The notes below the pieces were generated by a model, which worked only from the letters and a program-made list of their open reading frames with translations, was not told the origin of the DNA and made no database searches. Positions 18,551 to 26,996 of a stretch of DNA of 64,000 nt are shown here, piece by piece (positions within the stretch are counted from its first letter, which is position 1; each line of letters begins with the position of its first letter). This stretch comes from Marinifilum sp. N1E240 (lineage in GTDB: Bacteria; Bacteroidota; Bacteroidia; Bacteroidales; Marinifilaceae): assembly GCF_009295825.1 (NCBI RefSeq), contig NZ_WHKF01000003.1, positions 124,001-188,000 on the forward strand, read 5' to 3'. A program made the position numbers and the translations under genes.

Positions 18551-19663
18551 ATGAAAAATAGAATTCTACTATTTCTATCTCTTATAGTATCGTATTCAAC
18601 TATGGCTCAAGAAATTCCTGAGAAGGATATTTTTACCGCGACCATACGATATCACTATGGAATAATTCTACCTCATCATAAATCAATCAGTTATTTAGTA
18701 AATGATCAAATTTCTGGCATTGAATTTAACCTGGGAATAATTCCAAATCAAAATAAAAACTGGGTTTCATTATACAAACAACCTGAATTTGGTTTAGGAA
18801 TTTATCATACGAGCCTAGGAAATGACAAAATACTAGGCAAGGCAACCGCAATTTATCCCTATGTTAATTTTCCTCTAATAAAAAAGAACAGGTGGGATTT
18901 CAATTTACAATTGGGCTTCGGACTCGCCTATACAAAAAAGCATTTTGATCCTGTTGAGAACTACACTAATTTGGCTATTGGCTCAAAATTTAACGCATTT
19001 TTTAAGCTCATGGCAAGCACCTCTTATAATTTTCACCCAAGATGGAGTATGAATGGTGGAATTGGCTTTTTTCACATTTCGAATGGTGCGATAAGTATTC
19101 CCAACAAAGGATTAAATGCGGTTACTTCAAATTTTGGTCTTTCTTATTACTTAAATGGGAATAAGCCTAAGTATAAGTCCATTCAATTAAAAAATTATAA
19201 ATTGGACGATGAGTTTTCGATTATTTGGAATAATGGAGTAAAACAAACTGAAGTAAAAGATGAGCACAAATATTATAAAACAGGACTATCATTTACATAT
19301 CTAAAAGGAATAAATGCCAAGCAAAAAATAGGTTTAGGTATTGATCTTTTTTACGATGAATCAGCCAATAGAGGTAAATGGAATTTTGATCCAAAAACCG
19401 ATTTTAAAAATCGATTTAGTCAGGCAATATTCATATCGCATGAACTATTTCTACACAAATTTAGTATTGTAGCAAATATTGGTGCTTATACCATTTATGA
19501 AACTAAGCCTGAAAAACCTGTCTACCTAAGAGTTGGGTTAAAATATGGAATCAATAAACATTTTTTAGCCAGCTTATGCTTAAAGGCACACATGGGAAAA
19601 GCTGATTATATTGAATGGGGTATTGGATACAGAATAAAGACTAAGAAAAATGAAAAACAATAA
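18551..19663 (+). CDS. Acyloxyacyl hydrolase / PagL-like lipid A 3-O-deacylase
   Basis: A 370-residue outer-membrane protein with a signal peptide ending in TMAQ. Residues 100-200 contain the PagL-type active-site segment GFFHISNGAI, whose His and Ser belong to the His-Ser-Glu catalytic triad; the rest is amphipathic beta strand, as expected for a barrel. PagL removes the 3-O-linked acyl chain of lipid A. The protein is about twice the size of classical PagL; the C-terminal half (LKNYKLDDEFSI onwards) is a further barrel-like region seen in Bacteroidota homologues. Start 18551 gives a clean signal peptide. The following DUF2807 gene overlaps by 14 bases. Confidence 0.75.
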   Translation: MKNRILLFLSLIVSYSTMAQEIPEKDIFTATIRYHYGIILPHHKSISYLVNDQISGIEFNLGIIPNQNKNWVSLYKQPEFGLGIYHTSLGNDKILGKATAIYPYVNFPLIKKNRWDFNLQLGFGLAYTKKHFDPVENYTNLAIGSKFNAFFKLMASTSYNFHPRWSMNGGIGFFHISNGAISIPNKGLNAVTSNFGLSYYLNGNKPKYKSIQLKNYKLDDEFSIIWNNGVKQTEVKDEHKYYKTGLSFTYLKGINAKQKIGLGIDLFYDESANRGKWNFDPKTDFKNRFSQAIFISHELFLHKFSIVANIGAYTIYETKPEKPVYLRVGLKYGINKHFLASLCLKAHMGKADYIEWGIGYRIKTKKNEKQ

Positions 19664-20393
19664 TATACTCTTCGCTTTACTACTAATCCATCTGACTGCC
19701 TGTAGTTCATTTAATCCTTTCGAAGATGAAGGTGAATACGTAGAAAAAAGAGTAGAAATTACAGGGATAACTGCGATTGAAAACCTAAATACCTTTCAGA
19801 TACAATTGGTTCAGGATGACCAAGAGTACATCATTTTTAAAGGTGGAGAAAATCTTGTTTCAAAAGTAAAACAAAGTTCTACTGATGAATATCTAAAAAT
19901 AGATCATTCCTACAGTAATAACGCGCGTAATTTTGATTTGATTATTGCAGAAATTCATGTAAAAAATCTTACAAAATTAAAATGTTCTGCTCCGGCTAAA
20001 ATTTCAAACGAAAACCAATTAAATGGCAAACACCTTGATATCATCATCATCTCTGAATCAGAACTTGTGGAAATGGATCTTGATCTGAAATACGAGAGTT
20101 TAAAATTCCATTCCTATGGAAATGCTACAGGCGGATATGAATTCTCAGGATCCTGTCCGAATGCTCATTACATTCTTAATGGTGTAATAAATATTAAAGC
20201 AGGCAGTTTGCAAACCAGCAATACTCATCTTGTACAAAACGGGGTTGGCGAAGCTCACATTTGGGTTGAAGATAAACTTAAAACAACCATATACAGCAGT
20301 GGTGATATCTACTACAAAGGAACTCCCGAAATTGAAATCAATAGAATTCAAGTAAACAACCAAAGTCCTGTGGCAAAGGTAATTCCCGAATAA
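19650..20393 (+). CDS. DUF2807 lipoprotein (GIN domain)
   Basis: A 247-residue predicted lipoprotein with lipobox LTACS at residues 15-19. The mature part is beta-helical with the GIN/DUF2807 pattern (VEITGITAIENLNTFQIQLVQ; NLTKLKCSAPAKIS), typical of Bacteroidota envelope proteins that often occur as paralogues. The molecular function is unknown; an adhesin-head-like fold has been proposed for the family. It overlaps the pagL-like gene by 14 bases, so the two products are probably made together, and it converges with lpxB, ending 1 base before the lpxB stop. Confidence 0.82.
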   Translation: MKNNNILFALLLIHLTACSSFNPFEDEGEYVEKRVEITGITAIENLNTFQIQLVQDDQEYIIFKGGENLVSKVKQSSTDEYLKIDHSYSNNARNFDLIIAEIHVKNLTKLKCSAPAKISNENQLNGKHLDIIIISESELVEMDLDLKYESLKFHSYGNATGGYEFSGSCPNAHYILNGVINIKAGSLQTSNTHLVQNGVGEAHIWVEDKLKTTIYSSGDIYYKGTPEIEINRIQVNNQSPVAKVIPE

Positions 20394-20394
20394 T

Positions 20395-21525
20395 TTATTG
20401 GATTTTCAAATCTTCAACAATCATCTTTGCAAAACGAACTGATGCGCCTGCACCACCTAATTTTTCATGAAGTGCCTGATAATTATTCAACATCTCTGTC
20501 CTGTATTCTCCTTCGGTTATAATATTTTTAAGCTCCTCAGAAATGGCTTTTTTATTGCAGAATTGCTGGATTAGTTCTTTCACAATAAGCTTGTCCATAA
20601 CCAGGTTTACCAATGAAATATACTTGACTTTCAACAATCGTTTCCCAATGGCAAAAAGTAATTTTCCACCTCCTGTAAGGTAACAAACAACCTGAGGAAT
20701 ATGAAGTAATGCTGTTTCAAGCGTAGCTGTTCCCGAAGTTACCAGTGCGGCTCTTGATTGTTGTAATAAATCATAAGTTTGTCCATAAACAAATTTTACA
20801 TTTTTATTACCAACAACTTGAGCATAAAATTCTTTTGTAATAGATGGAGCTGCTGCCACAACGAATTGATAATCTGCAAAATCAGTAACTGCATCTAGCA
20901 TTACTGGTAATATTCGTTCAATTTCCTGCTTTCGACTTCCTGCAAGCAAAGCTACTATTGGCTTTTCAGACAAAGCGTTCTTTTGAATAAAATTCTCAAA
21001 TGATTCATCTTTATTCGGTCGATTTTCTATTGCATCCAATAATGGATTTCCTCCAAAACTTACTTCGTAATTGTGCTTCTTGTAAAACTCAGTTTCAAAA
21101 GGAAAAATGGTAAACATCCTATCTACATATGCTTTAATCTTTTTAACTCTTCCCTCTTTCCAAGCCCATATTTTTGGTGAAATATAGTAATGAACACGAA
21201 TTCCATGGTGCTTGGCAAACTTAGCCATACGTAAATTGAAACCAGGATAATCCACCAATATCAGCACATCAGGTTTGTATTCTAAAAGATCTTTCTCGCA
21301 TAAGCTGAAATTTGCTCGAATCTTTCCCAGATTTTTCAATACTGTTACAAAACCCATAAAAGCAGTTTCGCGATAATGCTTCACCAACTCCCCTCCTTGA
21401 GCCAACATTAAATCTCCTCCCCAGAATCTAAATTGAGCTTCTTTATCCTGAAGATTTAATTCTTTCATTAAGTTGGAGGCATGTAGATCTCCTGATGCTT
21501 CACCCGCTATGATATAATATTTCAT
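20395..21525 (-). CDS. lpxB: Lipid-A-disaccharide synthase
   Basis: A 376-residue glycosyltransferase (GT19) that joins UDP-2,3-diacylglucosamine and lipid X to form lipid A disaccharide at the inner membrane. The start MKYYIIAGEASGDLHAS is diagnostic, and the LLAGSRKQEIERILP and SGTATLETALL segments are conserved donor-site motifs. The start at 21525 is chosen; an in-frame ATG at 21570 would translate a 7-base tandem repeat. It belongs to a surE-(small membrane protein)-lpxB minus-strand group and converges on the pagL-like pair, so two lipid A genes meet here. Confidence 0.95.
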   Translation of the reverse strand: MKYYIIAGEASGDLHASNLMKELNLQDKEAQFRFWGGDLMLAQGGELVKHYRETAFMGFVTVLKNLGKIRANFSLCEKDLLEYKPDVLILVDYPGFNLRMAKFAKHHGIRVHYYISPKIWAWKEGRVKKIKAYVDRMFTIFPFETEFYKKHNYEVSFGGNPLLDAIENRPNKDESFENFIQKNALSEKPIVALLAGSRKQEIERILPVMLDAVTDFADYQFVVAAAPSITKEFYAQVVGNKNVKFVYGQTYDLLQQSRAALVTSGTATLETALLHIPQVVCYLTGGGKLLFAIGKRLLKVKYISLVNLVMDKLIVKELIQQFCNKKAISEELKNIITEGEYRTEMLNNYQALHEKLGGAGASVRFAKMIVEDLKIQ

Positions 21526-21529
21526 TTTC

Positions 21530-21564
21530 TTGAGACTTGAGTTTGGAGACTTGAGATTTGAGAA
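21530..21564. repeat. Five tandem degenerate 7-bp units between lpxB and small membrane gene
   Basis: Contiguous units TTGAGAC, TTGAGTT, TGGAGAC, TTGAGAT, TTGAGAA. A related cluster occurs at 25525-25552. It lies just upstream of the lpxB start. Confidence 0.8.
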
Positions 21565-21616
21565 ACACAATTTATTCTTCTCCGATCTTACTTCATTTAT
21601 CTCCTATCTATTTTAT

Positions 21617-21916
21617 TTACATTCCAACACGGAATAACATAATTGCAAAAGTGTAGAGAATTGTAGCCAATAACACTCCTCTTGCAGCCTTTAATAGATC
21701 TGTTTTTATAAAAAGGAAAAAGAAAACAATATTCCCAAAATAAACACCAAGAGACATCACTTTGGTATAAATCTTATGAACAAACAAACTATCATAGAAT
21801 TCATAAAGAGTCATTTCACCTTGGAATTTCACCAAATATGCCAAAAGAATAGATAAGATTGGAACTATAATTCCTATCACTGTTCCTAATGCAACTGAAT
21901 TAATCTTCGACTTCAT
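21617..21916 (-). CDS. Small membrane protein, unknown function
   Basis: A 99-residue protein with three predicted membrane helices (about residues 7-28, 52-72 and 78-97) and a central polar segment (FQGEMTLYEFYDSLFVHKIYTK is partly amphipathic). I do not recognise a named family. Its start overlaps the end of surE by 17 bases and it precedes lpxB, so it is cotranscribed with both. The position suggests an envelope role, but that is only context. Confidence 0.7.
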   Translation of the reverse strand: MKSKINSVALGTVIGIIVPILSILLAYLVKFQGEMTLYEFYDSLFVHKIYTKVMSLGVYFGNIVFFFLFIKTDLLKAARGVLLATILYTFAIMLFRVGM

Positions 21917-22673
21917 AATCCCAGGCTTTAAGATCTTGCATTAACTGATGAGCTGTCATATCTATTTGTGTAGGAACAAGCGATGCATATCCATTCTGAA
22001 TTGCCCATTCGTCGGTCTCTTCAGCATTTGGTTCTGCATTTTTAAAATAGCCAGTCAACCAATAATAATCACCTCCGAAAGGATCTTGCCTGTGATCAAA
22101 TTCCTCTTTCCAACGCCCATCCGCCTGACGACAAACGCGAATTCCTTTAATCTCCCCTTTAGGAAAATTAACATTCAAGCAAATGTCTTTTGCCAATCCT
22201 TTTGTTACCAGGTTCGCAAATATCTTACGTCCGTATTTTATACTTTCCGAAAAATCTGCATCTGCATTAAAATCATTCAATGAATAACCAATGGATGGAA
22301 TTCCATTCAGACAACCTTCGATAGTTGCACCCATAGTTCCCGAATACAAAACACTAACCGAAGTATTTGCACCATGATTGATCCCCGAAACCAAAAAATC
22401 AGGCGTTCGAGGTAAAATCTTATTCAAAGCCAATTTCACACAATCAACAGGTGTTCCTTTACAAGAATAAATGTGCAGATTCTCTTCATCACGAACCTTT
22501 TTAATTCGAATAGGAATTTCTACAGTAATAGAATTCGATTTTCCTGAATTGGCACGGTTTGGTGCAACAACATAAATATCGCCGAAACCTTTAACAATCT
22601 GAACCAAAGCCTTAATTCCCTTGGCGTTTAATCCATCATCGTTGGTAACAAGTATAATTGGTTTATCGCTCAT
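21900..22673 (-). CDS. surE: 5'/3'-nucleotidase SurE
   Basis: A 257-residue metal-dependent phosphatase acting on nucleoside monophosphates and short polyphosphates. The metal-binding start PIILVTNDDGLNAKGI, the PNRANSGKSNSIT loop and the SGINHGANTSVSVLYSGTMG segment are all conserved. The start at 22673 is used because the ATG at 22718 lies within the predicted promoter. SurE here is the first gene of a unit with a small membrane protein and lpxB. Confidence 0.95.
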   Translation of the reverse strand: MSDKPIILVTNDDGLNAKGIKALVQIVKGFGDIYVVAPNRANSGKSNSITVEIPIRIKKVRDEENLHIYSCKGTPVDCVKLALNKILPRTPDFLVSGINHGANTSVSVLYSGTMGATIEGCLNGIPSIGYSLNDFNADADFSESIKYGRKIFANLVTKGLAKDICLNVNFPKGEIKGIRVCRQADGRWKEEFDHRQDPFGGDYYWLTGYFKNAEPNAEETDEWAIQNGYASLVPTQIDMTAHQLMQDLKAWDYEVED

Positions 22674-22694
22674 ATTTTTATTTTGATAATTGTA

Positions 22695-22725
22695 CAAATA
22701 TATCCGAATTTGGGGCAATAAGCAA
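22695..22725 (-). promoter_or_regulatory. Promoter of surE unit (TTG-N20-TATATTTG)
   Basis: On the minus strand TTG (complement of 22723-22725) is followed after 20 bases by TATATTTG (complement of 22695-22702), 21 bases before the surE ATG. Confidence 0.6.
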
Positions 22726-22783
22726 TTCCAATCTTACAGAATTAAATTAAGTAAAAACTTAACCACTTTATCCTTAGATCATC

Positions 22784-22815
22784 TTTGGTACTTGAGCCTA
22801 AAATTTCTACTTTTG
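22784..22815 (+). promoter_or_regulatory. Promoter of pheT (TTTG-N20-TACTTTTG)
   Basis: TTTG at 22784-22787 and TACTTTTG at 22808-22815 are 20 bases apart; the pheT ATG lies 77 bases after the -7 box. Confidence 0.7.
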
Positions 22816-22892
22816 TAAGCTTGTAAACAGGATACAAACAAATTCTGTTTCCCTATATAATTCGATAATTATCTGATAAAATATACATACAA

Positions 22893-25343
22893 ATGAAGGT
22901 ATCGTACAAATGGCTGAAAGATTATATTGACATTGATCTTTCTCCTGCAGAAATGGATGAGATTCTAACTCAAATTGGATTAGAAGTTGGTGGAATCGAG
23001 AAGTTTCAGTCTATTAAAGGTGGATTGGAAGGATTGGTTATTGGCGAGGTTAAAACTTGTGTACCACATGCAAATTCAGACCATTTAAGCATTACTAGCG
23101 TTGATGTTAACGGCGAAGAACTTCTACCTATTGTTTGTGGAGCACCAAATGTTGCTGCCGGACAAAAAGTAGTAGTTGCTACAGTTGGAACAGTATTGTA
23201 CGATGGCGATGATAACTTTACCATTAAGAAATCGAAGATCAGAGGTGAGCTTTCGATGGGTATGATTTGTGCTGAAGACGAAATTGGACTAGGAAAAGGT
23301 CATGATGGTATTATGGTTCTTCCAGAAGATGCTGTGGTAGGAACTCCTGCTGCTAAGTATTTCAATATCGAAGATGACTTGACCATTGAAATCGATTTGA
23401 CTCCTAACCGTATCGACGGAGCATCGCACATTGGTGTGGCTCGTGATATGGCAGCTTACTTGAAGCAACAAAAAGATATTGATTATAAATTGCCTTCGGT
23501 TGAGGATTTCAAAGTTGAGAATACCAACTTGCCTATCGAAGTTAAGGTCGAAAACAACGAAGCTTGTCACCGTTACTCAGGTGTTTGTATCAGTGGTGTT
23601 AAAGTTGCTGATTCTCCAGAATGGTTGCAAAATCGTTTGAAAGCAATTGGATTAAATCCAATCAACAATATCGTGGATATTACTAACTACGTATTATTTG
23701 AAACAGGGCAGCCATTACACGCTTTCGATTACGCTAAAGTAACAGGTAACAAAGTGTTGATTAAAACTTTAGCTAATGGTACCCAATTCACTACTTTAGA
23801 TGAAGTAGAGCGCGAATTGAACGAGAAGGATTTGATGATTTGCAACGAAGAAGCACCTATGTGTATCGCAGGTGTATTTGGTGGAATTGAATCAGGAGTA
23901 AGCGATTCTACAACTGACATCTTCCTGGAGAGTGCTTATTTCGATTCAGTATTTGTTCGTAAAACTGCTCGTCGCCACGGATTAAATACCGATGCATCAT
24001 TCCGTTTCGAACGTGGAACAGATCCTAACAACACCATTTATGCTATGAAGCGTGCAGCTCTTTTAATCAAAGAGATCGCAGGTGGTGAAATTTCATCAGA
24101 AGTTGTAGATATCTATCCAAATCCTGTTGCCGATTTTAAAGTTGAGGTAAGCGTTGAGCGTATCGAAAGCTTAATTGGTAAGCAAATTGGTAAAGAAACC
24201 ATCAAAAATATCTTGGAAGCTCTTGAAATCAAGATCGAAAAAGAAGATGGTGATACTTTAAACCTTTTGGTTCCTCCTTACCGTGTTGATGTAAAACGTG
24301 AGGCTGATATTGTTGAAGAAGTTCTTCGTATTTATGGTTTCAACAATGTTGAGGTTCCTTCAAAAGTGAATGCAACCTTAAGTTATGCACCAAAACCAGA
24401 TGAGCACAAGTTGAGAAACATTATTGCTGATATGTTGACTGGAGCTGGTTTCGCAGAAATCATGAACAACTCACTTACCAAGGCTTCTTACTACGAAGGT
24501 TTGGAGAGCTTGAAATTAGAAAATACAGTTCGCATTTTTAATCCACTTAGTGGCGATTTGAACGCAATGCGTCAAAGTTTACTATTTGGTGGTTTGGAGT
24601 GTGTAGCTTACAATATCAACCGTAGAAATGCTGATTTGAAATTCTACGAATTCGGTAAATCATATCAGCACATTGTAAATCCTGAGAATGAAAATCCGGT
24701 TGACAACTATTTCGAAAGCGAGAAGTTAGGATTGTTCATGTGTGGTAACAAAACCACTGCAAACTGGAATTTGAAAGAAGAGCCAACTAACTTCTTCCAC
24801 ATGAAAGCATTTGTTGAAAATGTATTGAAACGTTTAGGATTCCAAATCGATAAACTAAGAATTAAGGAAACTGAAAACGATCAGTTTACCGAAGGTTTGA
24901 GCTACGGTATCAAGAAAAGAGTTTTAGTTGAGTTTGGAATGGTAAGCGGTAATATTTTGAAAAACATGGATGTTGACACTCCTGTTTACTACGCTGATTT
25001 CGATTGGGCTTTACTAATTAAGGAAGCAATGAAGAATAAGGTAACTTACACCGAATTGCCAAAGTATCCTGCTGTGAAGCGTGACTTAGCATTACTAATC
25101 GACAAGAAGATTACCTTTGCTGAGATTAAAACAATCGCTTTCAACTGCGAGAAGAAACTATTAAAGTCTGTTTCTTTATTCGACGTTTACGAAGGAGAAA
25201 AACTAGGTGCTGATAAAAAATCTTACGCCGTTAGTTTCATTCTTCAGGACACTGAAAAAACATTGAACGATAAGCAGATTGAAAAGATCATGCAAAAGCT
25301 GATTAAAAGCTACGAAAAACAATTGGGAGCTGAGCTTCGTTAA
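22893..25343 (+). CDS. pheT: Phenylalanine--tRNA ligase beta subunit
   Basis: An 816-residue subunit of the alpha2-beta2 PheRS. Domains in order: an N-terminal segment from MKVSYKWLKDYID, a tRNA-binding EMAPII-like domain (residues 40-155, VCGAPNVAAGQKVVVA), the B3/B4 editing domain (residues 210-400), B5, the catalytic-like core, and a C-terminal FDX-ACB anticodon-binding domain (TELPKYPAVKRDLALLID). All appear intact. Codon use differs from its neighbours, with more CGT/GGT-type codons, as expected of a highly expressed gene. pheS is not in the window, so the two subunits are unlinked. Confidence 0.97.
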   Translation: MKVSYKWLKDYIDIDLSPAEMDEILTQIGLEVGGIEKFQSIKGGLEGLVIGEVKTCVPHANSDHLSITSVDVNGEELLPIVCGAPNVAAGQKVVVATVGTVLYDGDDNFTIKKSKIRGELSMGMICAEDEIGLGKGHDGIMVLPEDAVVGTPAAKYFNIEDDLTIEIDLTPNRIDGASHIGVARDMAAYLKQQKDIDYKLPSVEDFKVENTNLPIEVKVENNEACHRYSGVCISGVKVADSPEWLQNRLKAIGLNPINNIVDITNYVLFETGQPLHAFDYAKVTGNKVLIKTLANGTQFTTLDEVERELNEKDLMICNEEAPMCIAGVFGGIESGVSDSTTDIFLESAYFDSVFVRKTARRHGLNTDASFRFERGTDPNNTIYAMKRAALLIKEIAGGEISSEVVDIYPNPVADFKVEVSVERIESLIGKQIGKETIKNILEALEIKIEKEDGDTLNLLVPPYRVDVKREADIVEEVLRIYGFNNVEVPSKVNATLSYAPKPDEHKLRNIIADMLTGAGFAEIMNNSLTKASYYEGLESLKLENTVRIFNPLSGDLNAMRQSLLFGGLECVAYNINRRNADLKFYEFGKSYQHIVNPENENPVDNYFESEKLGLFMCGNKTTANWNLKEEPTNFFHMKAFVENVLKRLGFQIDKLRIKETENDQFTEGLSYGIKKRVLVEFGMVSGNILKNMDVDTPVYYADFDWALLIKEAMKNKVTYTELPKYPAVKRDLALLIDKKITFAEIKTIAFNCEKKLLKSVSLFDVYEGEKLGADKKSYAVSFILQDTEKTLNDKQIEKIMQKLIKSYEKQLGAELR

Positions 25344-25366
25344 TTGTAGTTAGATATTAATTGAGA

Positions 25367-25396
25367 GCCGATTCCTTAAGGAGTCGGCTTTTTTTT
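25367..25396 (+). terminator. Terminator of pheT
   Basis: AGCCGATTC pairs with GAGTCGGCT with one G-T pair, followed by a run of eight T. Confidence 0.88.
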
Positions 25397-25524
25397 ATCT
25401 CCATTTTAAAAAAACAACATCCAATCTCTGTGATAAATGAGATCATTCCAATCTCCGGGATATATCCCAGGGCAAAGTATACTCTACACTATATAATTGA
25501 AACTTGATTCTTGGAACTTGTTTT

Positions 25525-25552
25525 TTGAGAGTTTGGAGTTTGGAGCTTAGAA
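25525..25552. repeat. Four tandem degenerate 7-bp units
   Basis: Units TTGAGAG, TTTGGAG, TTTGGAG, CTTAGAA. They resemble the repeat cluster at 21530-21564. Confidence 0.7.
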
Positions 25553-25656
25553 TCAGAACTTGCCCTCCCCTTTAACATTTGCTTAACCATTCCAATAAAA
25601 TACCAAAAGGTATTTTTACTACTTTGCACTCCGATTTTTAATTTAAATGCAAAAAG

Positions 25657-26190
25657 ATGTCAATATTGAGTTTTGGAGAGTACAAAAATGGAATTAGCTA
25701 TAAGGTTTTAAATGAAAGAGAAGTGCGTGCGACAGCAGGCTTACTGTTCTTTACCATTTTGGTAACACTAATAGCTGCTGTATTTTTCAAGAAATACGAA
25801 CCTATTCCCTACGTATCAGGATTCATAATGCTCAACTTTACAATTGCAATATTTATCAATCCGAAATTTGCACCGGCGAATCTTCTTGCTCGTCTTATCG
25901 TTATTAAACAAGAGCCTATATACATTGGTGCAATTCAAAAACGATTTGCCTGGAGCTTGGGACTTGGATTATCTGCATTAGCATTCTTCATGTCTATTCA
26001 GCTGCAGACTGATGCAACTTTATTTGAGCCAGTATGCATGATTTGTCTTATCTGTATGCTATTAATGTTTATCGAAACCGCATTTGGCATTTGCATTGGT
26101 TGTCAGGTATACTATTTAGGCATGCGCTTAAAACTGGTAAAACAACCAGAAATAAAACCAAACTGCATGGGGAATTCTTGCGAAGTATAA
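25657..26190 (+). CDS. DUF4395 membrane protein
   Basis: A 177-residue membrane protein with about four helices. The segment NEREVRATAGLLFF near residue 20 and ETAFGICIGCQVYYLG near residue 137, with its conserved C-x-x-C, are typical of DUF4395. Extra cysteines occur in VCMICLIC and NCMGNSC. The family is often near thiol or sulfur-transfer genes, and a redox or sulfur role is plausible but unproven. The gene stands alone with a terminator after it. Confidence 0.82.
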   Translation: MSILSFGEYKNGISYKVLNEREVRATAGLLFFTILVTLIAAVFFKKYEPIPYVSGFIMLNFTIAIFINPKFAPANLLARLIVIKQEPIYIGAIQKRFAWSLGLGLSALAFFMSIQLQTDATLFEPVCMICLICMLLMFIETAFGICIGCQVYYLGMRLKLVKQPEIKPNCMGNSCEV

Positions 26191-26227
26191 AGCAACTTTA
26201 AATACCAATTACTTACAATAATTCAAG

Positions 26228-26254
26228 AGTCAACTTCAAAAGAGTTGGCTTTTT
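26228..26254 (+). terminator. Terminator of DUF4395 gene
   Basis: AGTCAACT (26228-26235) pairs with AGTTGGCT (26243-26250), with one G-T pair, followed by TTTT. Confidence 0.7.
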
Positions 26255-26294
26255 CTAAATTTGAGATCTTTCGTTTCAGCCTAAAATAAAAAAC

Positions 26295-26963
26295 ATGAAC
26301 CTTCTTCTGATTTCAGTAGCTCCAATATTCATAATACTATTCTACATTTATTATCGCGACAAGTATGAAAAAGAGCCGATTCCTCTTTTAGTAAAAGGTC
26401 TGGTTGCAGGAATGATTATTACCATACCTGTTATATTTGCTGAGCAAGCGGTTTCATCCCTACTACCTGAATTCTTTAACGGGAAAATTGGATATGCTTT
26501 TGGTAACGCATTTTTAGTAGCTGCACTTTGCGAAGAAGCATTTAAACTCCTGGCAGTTTACATTCTGATATGGAGAAACCCGAACTTTAACGAACAATTT
26601 GATGGTATTGTTTATGCCGTTTTTGTTTCTCTGGGATTTGCACTAGTTGAAAACATCATGTACGTCTTTTCTAACGGAATGAGTACTGGAATTGCAAGAG
26701 CGTTTACTGCAGTTCCAGCGCATGCTATGTTTGGAATTATGATGGGCTATTATCTAGGCTTGGCTAAATTCTCCACTAAAGGACGTACACTATTGTTTCC
26801 ATTGGCATTCTTCATCCCATTTTTGATTCATGGTATTTATGATTTTATTTTGATGGTTCAAATCAACTGGGTATTGATTCTATTTTTCCCATTCTTGCTA
26901 TACCTGATGTATAAAACCAATGTGAAAATGAATAAACTTGAGTCGAATTCCATATTCAGGTAA
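26295..26963 (+). CDS. PrsW-family intramembrane protease
   Basis: A 222-residue membrane protein with about seven helices. It carries the three PrsW motifs: EEAFKLL near residue 82, ending a helix start CEEAF; HAMFGIMMGYYLG near residue 150; and HGIYDF near residue 182. PrsW cleaves anti-sigma factors in Bacillus, and homologues are placed in the glutamic-type CPBP/PrsW superfamily. No anti-sigma factor is nearby, so the substrate is unknown. The start MNLLLISVAPIF gives the first helix directly. Confidence 0.88.
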   Translation: MNLLLISVAPIFIILFYIYYRDKYEKEPIPLLVKGLVAGMIITIPVIFAEQAVSSLLPEFFNGKIGYAFGNAFLVAALCEEAFKLLAVYILIWRNPNFNEQFDGIVYAVFVSLGFALVENIMYVFSNGMSTGIARAFTAVPAHAMFGIMMGYYLGLAKFSTKGRTLLFPLAFFIPFLIHGIYDFILMVQINWVLILFFPFLLYLMYKTNVKMNKLESNSIFR

Positions 26964-26996
26964 AGCAGTAAAGAATTACAAAAAAATATATTTCTT

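Larger units (their letters stand above)
25344..25656. other. Intergenic region between pheT and DUF4395 gene
   Basis: About 313 bases without a supported gene. It holds the pheT terminator, a perfect 12-base palindrome GGGATATATCCC (25457-25468), and a short cluster of 7-base repeats (25525-25552). No exact TAnnTTTG box was seen before the next gene. Confidence 0.6.
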
